Origin: Halodesulfovibrio aestuarii
GTDB lineage: Bacteria; Desulfobacterota; Desulfovibrionia; Desulfovibrionales; Desulfovibrionaceae
Length of the DNA stretch: 64,000 bases
Assembly (NCBI RefSeq): GCF_050571805.1
Contig: NZ_CP192219.1
Reading direction: 5' to 3' (one strand)
Shown here one piece after another: positions 44,785-52,362 of the stretch. Under the pieces are notes generated by a model. It ran no database searches. It had not been told where the DNA came from and was given only the letters and a program-made list of their open reading frames with translations. How positions within the stretch are numbered: the first letter of the stretch is position 1; each line of letters opens with the position of its first letter. Made by a program: the position numbers and the translations under genes.

Positions 44785-45084
44785 GTGATTAAATGGGTAG
44801 TTCTTTTAGTTTGTGGCTGGCTGCTTTTTAAACTTGTTACGAATGACAGCAAGAAAAAATCAGATAAGAAACAGAAAGACATGGAAAAGAAAGTTGCAAC
44901 TGGTGACATGGTAAAAGATCCAGTTTGTGGCGCATTTGTTTCGCTTGATCAGGATATTCGTATCCGTGACGGAGAAACTATCCATCGTTTTTGCAGCTAC
45001 GAATGTAGAGACAAGTTTTTGGCCCGCCTTGAAGAATCAGGTCGAGCTATTTCTAAAGAACGTAAAGAAGAGCCAGCTGATTAG
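44785..45084 (+). CDS. Membrane-anchored TRASH/YHS-domain protein
   Basis: 99 residues from GTG 44785, SD GGGAG. TM helix at about 2-20, Lys-rich linker, then the metal-binding domain with PVCG and FCSYECRDKF, the typical Cys pattern of TRASH/YHS modules that sense or bind metal (heavy metal or Fe). A charged C-tail follows. The domain should face the cytoplasm. No transporter nearby; may simply be co-transcribed with folK. Confidence 0.82.
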   Translation: MIKWVVLLVCGWLLFKLVTNDSKKKSDKKQKDMEKKVATGDMVKDPVCGAFVSLDQDIRIRDGETIHRFCSYECRDKFLARLEESGRAISKERKEEPAD

Positions 45085-45107
45085 TTAGCTATAGAAATAA
45101 GAAAATG

Positions 45108-45143
45108 GAACGGAAGCCTTACTTAGAGGCTTCCGTTTTTTTT
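45108..45143 (+). terminator. Terminator after the TRASH/YHS gene
   Basis: Stem ACGGAAGCC/GGCTTCCGT, 9-nt loop, then eight T. Confidence 0.9.
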
Positions 45144-45466
45144 GTGGGTTAGCGAAGTGAGATGAGTAATTCGGATGATGGGCTGAAGAGCATAGCATTT
45201 TGAAAAATTAGATGAGAGATCAAAAACACGAATACATGTGAGACAGTTTTTAGGCAGAAAATGAATATACGGGGAGCGACGAAAAAGATTGCGTAAAATA
45301 TTGGAGCGAAATGTTCGGGCAAGACGTTGTTATAAGGGAGGCTGGCATTGAGTCTTTTCACACCTTTTTTTATGTCTCATAATGTATATTATGTTAACTT
45401 TAATAAAAAAAGAAACAATTATTATAGAATGTTAGCTCTCTGTGGATAATTGTGAAACAATCGATA

Positions 45467-45506
45467 AATGCCCTTTTTAAAAAATGTCGCACAATGCCCT
45501 TTTTAA
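45467..45506. repeat. Short direct repeat, 26-bp period
   Basis: AATGCCCTTTTTAA occurs at 45467-45480 and again at 45493-45506, starts 26 bp apart. The spacing is near two and a half DNA turns, so it could be paired protein sites; no gene is adjacent. Confidence 0.5.
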
Positions 45507-45598
45507 GGCTTGTTTATGAAAAATAGGGACATGGCTACGTCATTAAAAAAAAGACGCGTCTGACTGTGTTGCTGTGCTATTTTTTATCTCGAATAGAA

Positions 45599-45637
45599 AA
45601 AGGAACTCCTTGAATTGTTAGTTCAAGGAGTTCCTTT
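45599..45637 (-). terminator. Terminator after the LpxL-like gene
   Basis: A 16-bp perfect stem AAAGGAACTCCTTGAA with its complement and a 7-nt loop; TTTTTCTA follows on the minus strand. About 90 bp beyond the stop. Confidence 0.85.
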
Positions 45638-45723
45638 CTGTTGGTTGCTTACCCCCTGCAAATCTATTGTTTGTTGGGGAGCAGCGTTAGCATGAGGTCG
45701 GTGAGCTCGAAAACAAGGTGCTG

Positions 45724-46644
45724 TTATTGAGCACTGCTATCATTTCTTGGGAGGATAAAATCACCAGCCTTCGGCTGGGTTTTCCAGCGCTTATGCATCC
45801 AGAACCACTGCTCTGGGTATTTGCGCACGATTCGCTCTACAGCATCTGTGTAGAATCTCGTAATTTGCTGGATTTTTTCTTCACGTGTTCCTTGAAGGCT
45901 TTCTGTATCGAGAGGTTTTTCTAAAATAAATGTATATCCACCCTGTTCATTTCTGACGAGAAATGCTGGTAGAACAATGGCTTTTCCTCTAAGGGCTAAA
46001 AAAGCTGGGCCGGAGTTTACAGCAGCTGTTTCACCTAAGAAGTCTGTAAAGAGTGCTTCCTTTCGTTTGGTGTTATGATCGACCAAAAAGGCTGCGATTC
46101 CCTTTCTTTTGAGAGCTCTAAGTACTCCAAAGACTGCATTTCGGTGAGAAAGGACTACTGCCCCGCGTCCACCCCGGAGTTTGAAAATGAGCTCGTTAAT
46201 GTTTTTGTTTTTATTGGTGCGAACGACAACTAATGGCTGCGCCCTGTGGGCTACAGAACCAATTTCACCTAAAAGACCTGCCATAATTTCCCAGGCGCCC
46301 ATGTGGGCTGTGACAGCAATCATAGGAGAATTTGTTGCTACGCAGGTTGAAAATGCATTCTCTGGGTCTTGAACAACCAGTTCATTAATAAATTTCTGGT
46401 TTACCTTGGGAACAAGAAATAACTCTAAGAAAGACCGGCAGTTATGCATAAAACTTTTTTTGGCAATAACAACTGCTTCTTCATATTCAACATTTAAATG
46501 GCGTTGAATAGCTGTTATCGCAAGTTTTCTTCGTTTTGGTATGCTGTTCCACATTAGAGTGCCAAGGGCACACCCAAGCACCTTAGAACTGTGGACAGTC
46601 ATTTTTGTACCCAAGGTATATATAGCTGAATATATTGGATTCAC
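45724..46644 (-). CDS. LpxL/HtrB-family lipid A acyltransferase
   Basis: Adds a secondary acyl chain to lipid A at the inner membrane. 306 residues with an N-terminal hydrophobic anchor, the catalytic H-x4-E motif HMGAWE (about residue 115), the KRKGIAAFLVD block and C-terminal WFWMHKRWKT typical of the HtrB family. No acyl-chain preference can be read. Sits in an operon after msbA and the DUF374 acyltransferase, all pointing to LPS export. Confidence 0.9.
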   Translation of the reverse strand: MNPIYSAIYTLGTKMTVHSSKVLGCALGTLMWNSIPKRRKLAITAIQRHLNVEYEEAVVIAKKSFMHNCRSFLELFLVPKVNQKFINELVVQDPENAFSTCVATNSPMIAVTAHMGAWEIMAGLLGEIGSVAHRAQPLVVVRTNKNKNINELIFKLRGGRGAVVLSHRNAVFGVLRALKRKGIAAFLVDHNTKRKEALFTDFLGETAAVNSGPAFLALRGKAIVLPAFLVRNEQGGYTFILEKPLDTESLQGTREEKIQQITRFYTDAVERIVRKYPEQWFWMHKRWKTQPKAGDFILPRNDSSAQ

Positions 46645-46653
46645 AATCTATCC

Positions 46654-47286
46654 TTAAAGTAAAGCTTTAAGTTTGTCTTCTAGGCGCTTACGCTCTTTCT
46701 CGAGATATTCATCGTTAAGGCTTCCTGCTTCTAGATCGTAAGGTTCACCAAAAATGATTTTTACCTTGGAAAAGGGTAATGGCACTTGAAATTGATCCCA
46801 TGCTTTTTTGAAGATATACGTTTTGGACATGGCTATCCGTACAGGAACAATCTTAGCGTTGCTTCTGTGAGCAATAAAAACGGCACCTTCTTTAGCTACA
46901 TGGCGTGGACCTCGTGGGCCATCGATCGTAATACAGCCTATATGACCGGATGTTTTCATGGTTCTAGCTACTCGCAGCAATGCTTTTACCCCGCCACGCG
47001 AACTGGATCCTCTGCTGGTAAGAAGGCCAAGTTTTTCTAAAACTTGTGCAAGAATTTCTCCGTCTGAACTCTGACTTACAACAGCAATGATTTCAAGCTG
47101 TCTTCGTGCATGCATAAGCGGAAATAATTCATCATGCCACAGGCAGGTAACCATTGGTGTCTTTGTATCCCAGAGCTCGTCCAGTCTTTCACGCCCTACT
47201 TCTTCATAACGAAGTGTTTTGCACCAGATCTTGTACAGATGAAAAAGCGTTGAAGAGATAAAGGGAATTGGTAAAGGAATCTTCAC
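46654..47286 (-). CDS. DUF374-type lysophospholipid acyltransferase-family protein
   Basis: 210 residues from GTG 47286, whose first base is the last base of the msbA stop (TAGTG). An N-terminal hydrophobic segment, WHDELF in place of the H-x4-D motif, SRGSSSRGG, and TIDGPRGPRH characteristic of DUF374 proteins in LPS loci. A glycerolipid/LPS acyl transfer role is likely, but substrate is unknown. Between msbA and the LpxL-like gene. Confidence 0.85.
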   Translation of the reverse strand: MKIPLPIPFISSTLFHLYKIWCKTLRYEEVGRERLDELWDTKTPMVTCLWHDELFPLMHARRQLEIIAVVSQSSDGEILAQVLEKLGLLTSRGSSSRGGVKALLRVARTMKTSGHIGCITIDGPRGPRHVAKEGAVFIAHRSNAKIVPVRIAMSKTYIFKKAWDQFQVPLPFSKVKIIFGEPYDLEAGSLNDEYLEKERKRLEDKLKALL

Positions 47287-49052
47287 TAAGCGATCTCCTC
47301 ATGCCTTTCAAATTGTAATGTGTAGAGTCGTTGATATAAAAGGCTATTAGCTAGCAAGGATTCGTGAGTTCCCTCGTCTACGACCTGACCGTTTTTCATG
47401 ACCAGTATTCTATCCGCAGAGATGATGGTGGAAAGACGGTGTGCAATGACAAGGCTGGTTCGGTCTTTCATTAAGTTTTCCAGTGCTTGCTGGACTACTT
47501 TTTCGGACTCAGAATCAAGGGCGCTTGTTGCTTCATCAAGTATCAGCAACGGTGCATTCTTTAACAGAGCACGAGCGATGGTGAGGCGCTGTTTTTGTCC
47601 ACCGGAAAGGCGAACTCCTCGTTCGCCGACAACGGTGTCGTACCCATCAGGAAATTCAGTAATAAATTCGTGCGCAAATGCGGCACGAGCTGCCTCTTCA
47701 ATAGCTTCTCTTGAACTTCCTTCTGAAGAATATGCAATGTTATCAGCGATTGAGGTGTCAAACAGAAACGCATCTTGAGAAACAATTGCAACATTTTTTC
47801 GTAATGACTTGAGTGTCAGAGTTCGGGAATCAATACCGTTAATAAGAATGCGCCCTTCCTGCTGCTCATAAAAACGCGGCACAAGGTTTACAAACGTCGT
47901 TTTACCGGCACCACTTGGGCCAACGATTGCAACTTTTTCGCCTTCTTTTATGTTAATATTAATATTTTTGAGCGCAGGCTGACCGTTTTCGTCATAGCTG
48001 AAAGTTACATTCTCAAAGGAAACTTCATGTACTCCTTCAAGTATTTGAGTGCCATCCTGCTCTACCGTAATATCTGGAGAATCAAGAATTTCAAAAACGC
48101 GTTCAGCGCCTGCAAGTGCTTTCTGTAATGAATTGTTCGCCGAAGTGAGCTCTTTTACCGGATCATACAGCATGACAAGTGCTGCAACGAAGGAGAAAAA
48201 TGTGCCTGCGGTCTGTTCGCCTGTAATTACCTGTGAACCACCGTACCAGATAACTAAACCTATACCGAGTGCACCAATTAGTTCCATAATCGGCGAAGAC
48301 ATTTGACCGACGATTGTCTGTTTAAGGGCAAGCTTAGCAATACGGCTGTTTTCAATACGGAAACCGGCTTTTTCACCCTCTTCATTTGCAAAGGCTTTAA
48401 CTACACGAATCCCGCTAAACTTTTCTTGAAGGAATGTAGTCATGGCGGAGATAAGAACTTGGTTTTTCTTTCCGAGCTTACGGAGTTTTTTACCGAAATG
48501 GATAAACGGGAATAAGGCAAGCGGTAAAACAAGTACTGCCCAAGTTGCTAGGTAGGCATCCTGATAGAAAACAACAAAAAGCAAACCAACCATAGTCAAA
48601 AATTGACGTATTCCTTTTACAACAGCTGGAAGGCTGCCGCGAATTTCAGCCACGTCGTTAACAACGCGTGACATAAGCATGCCTACTTGTTGTTCTTCAT
48701 AAAATTTGAGTGGAAGGCAGATAATTTTATCGAATAATTCGTTGCGTAGTTGTTCAAGCACCTTAAGGCCGCAGTAGGTCATAAAGTAATTCTGAGAATA
48801 CCGCCCTGCCCCTTTTGCGAGGACAAGAAGGAAGTACAAAAAAGGAATAAGTAACAAATACTCACTGTTTTTATTGATAAAAATGTCATCAAGTGCTGGT
48901 TTGATAAGGTATGCGGATGCCCCAGTTGTCGCGGCCACTACTGCCATTGCAATAAGAGAGATAACTATTGATGCTTTGTAAGGAGCAAAGTATCGCAGTG
49001 TACGTTTAAGAAGTTTTGCGCTGTTTTTAGGCAGTTTTTTAAATTTTGCCAT
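47286..49052 (-). CDS. msbA: Lipid A/LPS flippase MsbA (ABC exporter)
   Basis: Flips core-lipid A across the inner membrane. 588-residue half-transporter: six TM helices in the first 330 residues, then the ATPase with Walker A GPSGAGKTT, Q-loop SQDAFLFD, signature LSGGQKQR, Walker B LLILDEATSALD and switch His in VIAHRLSTI. Neighbouring LPS acyltransferases support MsbA over a drug exporter. Divergent from yedF. Confidence 0.92.
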   Translation of the reverse strand: MAKFKKLPKNSAKLLKRTLRYFAPYKASIVISLIAMAVVAATTGASAYLIKPALDDIFINKNSEYLLLIPFLYFLLVLAKGAGRYSQNYFMTYCGLKVLEQLRNELFDKIICLPLKFYEEQQVGMLMSRVVNDVAEIRGSLPAVVKGIRQFLTMVGLLFVVFYQDAYLATWAVLVLPLALFPFIHFGKKLRKLGKKNQVLISAMTTFLQEKFSGIRVVKAFANEEGEKAGFRIENSRIAKLALKQTIVGQMSSPIMELIGALGIGLVIWYGGSQVITGEQTAGTFFSFVAALVMLYDPVKELTSANNSLQKALAGAERVFEILDSPDITVEQDGTQILEGVHEVSFENVTFSYDENGQPALKNININIKEGEKVAIVGPSGAGKTTFVNLVPRFYEQQEGRILINGIDSRTLTLKSLRKNVAIVSQDAFLFDTSIADNIAYSSEGSSREAIEEAARAAFAHEFITEFPDGYDTVVGERGVRLSGGQKQRLTIARALLKNAPLLILDEATSALDSESEKVVQQALENLMKDRTSLVIAHRLSTIISADRILVMKNGQVVDEGTHESLLANSLLYQRLYTLQFERHEEIA

Positions 49053-49173
49053 GGGTTAGTTTTCTCCACAAAAGGCTAGTATTTAAATATTCGATAGTTT
49101 TTTGAAACTATATTACTTTTTTCGATTTGACGGCTTGCATGACTGCGTATCTATTAGTAAGAGGAGGCTCGCA

Positions 49174-49776
49174 ATGAGTAATACTGAATTAAATTGTCTT
49201 TCTTTGTCCTGCCCGCAGCCTGTCATCCAGTGCAAAAATTTGATTGAACAAGAAGCTCCGTCTGTATTTACTGTATTAGTAGATAATGATGCAGCAAAAG
49301 ATAACGTGGTACGGTTCCTTTCTTCAAAGGGATACTCTGCTAAATCCGACCAAATTGAAGGTGGTTGGCGAATTTTGGCCACAGCTTCAAATGTTGAAGC
49401 ATGTGAAGTTCTCACTGACGACGAACTGGCTTCGGTCGACAGTAGTATATGCGTTTTTATTTCTTCTGCCACTATTGGCAGAGGTGATGATGAACTTGGT
49501 GCTAAGTTGATGAAGAACTTCTTAGCTACGTTGCCAGAACTTGGCAAGTCTTTGTGGCGTATTGTAATGGTCAATGGTGCTGTTACCCTTGCGACTAAGG
49601 ATAGTCATGTTTTGGAAGAATTAAAAGCCCTTGAAGCAGCTGGAGTAGATCTACTGGTTTGTGGAACATGTCTTGAACATTTTTCCATGCTGGATAAAAA
49701 AGCTGTGGGCGAAACCACAAATATGCTGGATATCGTAACCAGCATGCAGGTAGCTGCAAAAGTCATACGACCATAA
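49174..49776 (+). CDS. yedF: YedF-like (TusA domain plus DsrE-like domain) protein
   Basis: 201 residues starting at ATG 49174 with SD GAGGAGG; the upstream frame to 49102 is not needed. N-terminal TusA/SirA-like domain with CPQP (the C-P-x-P sulfur-carrier motif) and a C-terminal DsrE/DsrF-like domain ending around CGTCLEHFSM. This two-domain layout is the selenium-metabolism protein YedF, which is thought to handle persulfide or selenide. No selD/selU is adjacent. The pseudouridine synthase starts 3 bp downstream. Confidence 0.82.
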   Translation: MSNTELNCLSLSCPQPVIQCKNLIEQEAPSVFTVLVDNDAAKDNVVRFLSSKGYSAKSDQIEGGWRILATASNVEACEVLTDDELASVDSSICVFISSATIGRGDDELGAKLMKNFLATLPELGKSLWRIVMVNGAVTLATKDSHVLEELKALEAAGVDLLVCGTCLEHFSMLDKKAVGETTNMLDIVTSMQVAAKVIRP

Positions 49777-49779
49777 TAT

Positions 49780-51663
49780 ATGTCAGAACAAAATAGAAAA
49801 TTTTCGTCTCAAGAGACTGAAGACCGACGCGGACGTCGGACTGGCTTTGGTGATCGTTCCGAACGTAACCAATCAGGCAACAACGCAGATCGTCGTGACG
49901 ACGAGCGCACTCCCAAAAAGCGTAACGAACGCTCTTACTTCGATAGCAAAGGCAAATATCAGGGCCGGCCTATCGATGATGGTGAGGGTGAAGGTAGACG
50001 TAATACCTATAACGACTTGCCGGGGCGTGCTCCATCTGGTGGAGGAAACCCTCGCCATGATGACAGCCGTGGTAGTCGCAATAATCGTGGACAGTTTGAA
50101 TCTCGTGGCCGTGGTGATAACCGTGGACGTAACGAGTCTGGAAGTCGTAATGCCCGTGACGAACAGTCCGGTTCAGAGCGACGTCCACAGCGAGGCGGAT
50201 ATAAAGGCCATCCGGTAGAACGTGACGCAAGTTCGCGTAACGATTTTAGTCGCCCAGAGCGCTCTGACTCCCGCCGTACAGGCGGCGGAGATCGCCAGCG
50301 TGATAACCGTCGTGAAGATTCCCGTGGTGGCCGCGATAATCGTGGTCGTTTTGAATCTCGTGAACGTGTTGAGAAACGTGGTCGCAGTGAGTCCTGGAAC
50401 CATAATGATCGTGGCGAACAGGCCGGTTCAGAGCGTCGTCCTCAGCGTGATGGCTTTAAGGGGCGTCCAGTTGAACGTGACGAGAATCGCCGTACTGGCT
50501 TTACTCGTTCCGATCGTTCTGATTCCCGTCGTCCAGACCGTGATTTTCGTGGCGGAGACCGCCAGCGTGATAACCGTCATGAAGATTCTCGTGGTGGTCG
50601 TGACAACCGTGGCCGTTTTGAATCTTCTGATCGCCGAGGTCCCAGTCGTCCTTTATCTGATAGACATGACCGACGTGATTCTGCCAAGCGTGGCTTTGAA
50701 AATCGTGGGCGAAGTGACCGTCCTAGCCGACCTCAGGAAGGTAAGCGTGATGGAAGCGAAGCTTTTGGCAAGCGCCCTATGCGTTATGACGCAAGTTCAG
50801 AAGGCACTCCTCGCAACAACCGGACAGAGTCTCCGGTTAAAAAGGCAGAGACTCGACCTCCACGGCCTGCGAAAAAGCCGTTTGTACCTGCAAAGCCAAG
50901 CGTACCCAATTTGAATGAGCCTTTGCGTATAAATAAAGCTTTAGCTTTTGCCGGCATTTGTTCACGTCGCGCTGCTGACGACTTGATTACTCAGGGCGTA
51001 GTGTTTGTTAACGGCGTAAAAGTTGAAGAGCCGGGATTGAAAATTATCCCAACTTCAGATGTGCTGGAAGTAAACGCAGAACGTGTTATTTTTGATACCG
51101 AAAAAGTTGAACCTTTGTACGTTCTTCTTCATAAGCCAGTGCAGACTGTATGTACGGCGAATGATCCAGAAGGCCGCCCTACTGTTCTGGATATCCTTCC
51201 AGAAGAGTTTAAAGAAAAGCGTATCTTCCCAGTGGGCCGACTCGACTTCTTTTCTACCGGCTTATTGTTATTGACCAATGATGGTGAGTTAACTCATAGA
51301 CTCACACATCCTAAGTGGCACCAGAATAAAGTATACCGTGTACGTGTGCGTGGCGATGTTCCGGAACAGGTTCTTGAAAAATTCCGTAGCGGTATGATAC
51401 TGGAAGAAGGTGATAAGCTTGCTCCGGTTGAATGCAAAGTTCTTGCGCATGATGAAGGGAATACCCGTGTAGAGATGGTGCTAACTCAGGGGATTAATCG
51501 TCAGATTCGCCGCATGTTCCGTGATGTCGGGTTGACTATTCTTAACCTGCACCGCGTGAAGATTGGGCCAATTCAGATTGGTGAACTTGAAAAAGGCGAA
51601 AGCCGCGAGTTGACCCAAGAAGAACTTGCTCAATTGTATGAGGCGACTGGTCTTAGCAAATAG
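49780..51663 (+). CDS. Pseudouridine synthase (RsuA/RluB family) with a long Arg/Gly-rich repeat extension
   Basis: 627 residues, about 2.5 times the usual 230-290. Residues 1-380 are low-complexity, rich in Arg, Gly, Ser, Asp (many RG/RD/SR pairs), with a repeated unit. The enzyme starts at about 380: S4 domain (LRINKALAFAGICSRRAADDLI), then catalytic Asp in GRLDFFSTGLLLLTNDG and the RLTHPKWHQNKVY and GINRQIRRMF motifs of RluB/RsuA. It modifies rRNA uridines; the basic tail likely increases RNA affinity or targets the ribosome. Start ATG 49780 is 3 bp after yedF. Confidence 0.9.
   Translation: MSEQNRKFSSQETEDRRGRRTGFGDRSERNQSGNNADRRDDERTPKKRNERSYFDSKGKYQGRPIDDGEGEGRRNTYNDLPGRAPSGGGNPRHDDSRGSRNNRGQFESRGRGDNRGRNESGSRNARDEQSGSERRPQRGGYKGHPVERDASSRNDFSRPERSDSRRTGGGDRQRDNRREDSRGGRDNRGRFESRERVEKRGRSESWNHNDRGEQAGSERRPQRDGFKGRPVERDENRRTGFTRSDRSDSRRPDRDFRGGDRQRDNRHEDSRGGRDNRGRFESSDRRGPSRPLSDRHDRRDSAKRGFENRGRSDRPSRPQEGKRDGSEAFGKRPMRYDASSEGTPRNNRTESPVKKAETRPPRPAKKPFVPAKPSVPNLNEPLRINKALAFAGICSRRAADDLITQGVVFVNGVKVEEPGLKIIPTSDVLEVNAERVIFDTEKVEPLYVLLHKPVQTVCTANDPEGRPTVLDILPEEFKEKRIFPVGRLDFFSTGLLLLTNDGELTHRLTHPKWHQNKVYRVRVRGDVPEQVLEKFRSGMILEEGDKLAPVECKVLAHDEGNTRVEMVLTQGINRQIRRMFRDVGLTILNLHRVKIGPIQIGELEKGESRELTQEELAQLYEATGLSK
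50065..50640 (+). repeat. Imperfect repeats in the N-terminal extension of the RluB-like gene
   Basis: Two units of about 85-89 codons (residues 96-180 and 181-269) and a partial third (270-287). Each runs SRG..NRG.FES, then GSERRPQR..GHP/GRP VERD, then DRQRDNR.ED. DNA similarity is high in parts, so the repeat arose by duplication. Confidence 0.8.
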
Positions 51664-51683
51664 TTTAACTTAGTTAGTAAATG

Positions 51684-51718
51684 AAAAAGCGAGTGGAATT
51701 TCCACTCGCTTTTTTTTA
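51684..51718. terminator. Bidirectional terminator between the RluB-like gene and lolA
   Basis: Stem AAAGCGAGTGGAA paired with TTCCACTCGCTTT, nearly no loop, flanked by A- and T-runs. Confidence 0.9.
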
Positions 51719-52348
51719 TTTTTTTGTATTGTCTTCAAGATCAACGCCGTTAGGCGGAGTAAAGTTGAAGACTAGATTATTAACGGGAGCATTTAATGTA
51801 ACGTTTTTAAACGTGATGTCATTTATGTTTCCATAAAAATCGATAATGCGAAGTCGTGTTATGATACCAGATGATTCATCGACCCAAATTTTTGCTTCGG
51901 TGAGGTTGGCTGTCGGTTCTTTAGGAAAAAGAAGATAATTACCTTTTTCTTCGCCATCTTCTACATAAAAGTCGTTGTCGACTTTCGCATCTCCAAGCAA
52001 AAAACGTAATGCGTTTTGGCTTTCATCTGCAAGTTCTCGTGGATACTTGTACACGACCTCTTCATCTTTCAGATAATTCCAAACGGCATCTTTGTTTACG
52101 ATAAGTAGTTCACTAAACGGTTTGTCTGTTACCCAGCGTACAAGTTGGGGGCGTTTGATAACAAAATTTCCAGTTCGAACGTCTTTTTCACCGCTGTCCT
52201 TATGAATAAGGGTTTGTACAAAGTCGGCCGCAACTGTTTGTGCTTTTCCGTAAGACTTTGTGAGACATTCGAGCCCCGCGTTTGCAATTCCTGCGGTGGT
52301 AAAAAAAAGACAAAAACTTAGCACAAATGTTATGAGACTACGATTCAT
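51716..52348 (-). CDS. lolA: Outer-membrane lipoprotein carrier protein LolA
   Basis: Periplasmic chaperone moving lipoproteins from LolCDE to the outer membrane. Signal peptide (about residues 1-24, ending ANA|G) and a beta-rich mature domain with GNFVIKRPQLVRWVT, DAVWNYL and FTPPNGVDL. 210 residues. ftsK ends 14 bp upstream, so ftsK-lolA are likely one transcript; the stop is within the shared terminator. Confidence 0.88.
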   Translation of the reverse strand: MNRSLITFVLSFCLFFTTAGIANAGLECLTKSYGKAQTVAADFVQTLIHKDSGEKDVRTGNFVIKRPQLVRWVTDKPFSELLIVNKDAVWNYLKDEEVVYKYPRELADESQNALRFLLGDAKVDNDFYVEDGEEKGNYLLFPKEPTANLTEAKIWVDESSGIITRLRIIDFYGNINDITFKNVTLNAPVNNLVFNFTPPNGVDLEDNTKK

Positions 52349-52362
52349 ATAGCGTCCTATTT

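Larger units (their letters stand above)
45085..45723. other. 639-bp intergenic region between convergent transcripts
   Basis: No convincing gene: a 70-codon minus-strand frame at 45149-45361 starts with GTG, lacks an SD, and its hydrophobic stretch may be chance. The region contains a terminator at each end, a 26-bp-spaced direct repeat, the palindrome AGACGCGTCT at 45552-45561, and AT-rich sequence around 45360-45430. Confidence 0.6.

Noticed and set aside
45149..45361. Minus-strand 70-codon frame with a hydrophobic stretch
   Set aside because: GTG start without SD in an AT-rich gap; hydrophobicity is expected from T-rich sequence.
50065..50640. Possible CRISPR-like or tandem repeat array
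   Set aside because: The repeats are inside one open reading frame, imperfect, about 260 bp long and without spacers; they encode Arg/Gly-rich protein repeats.
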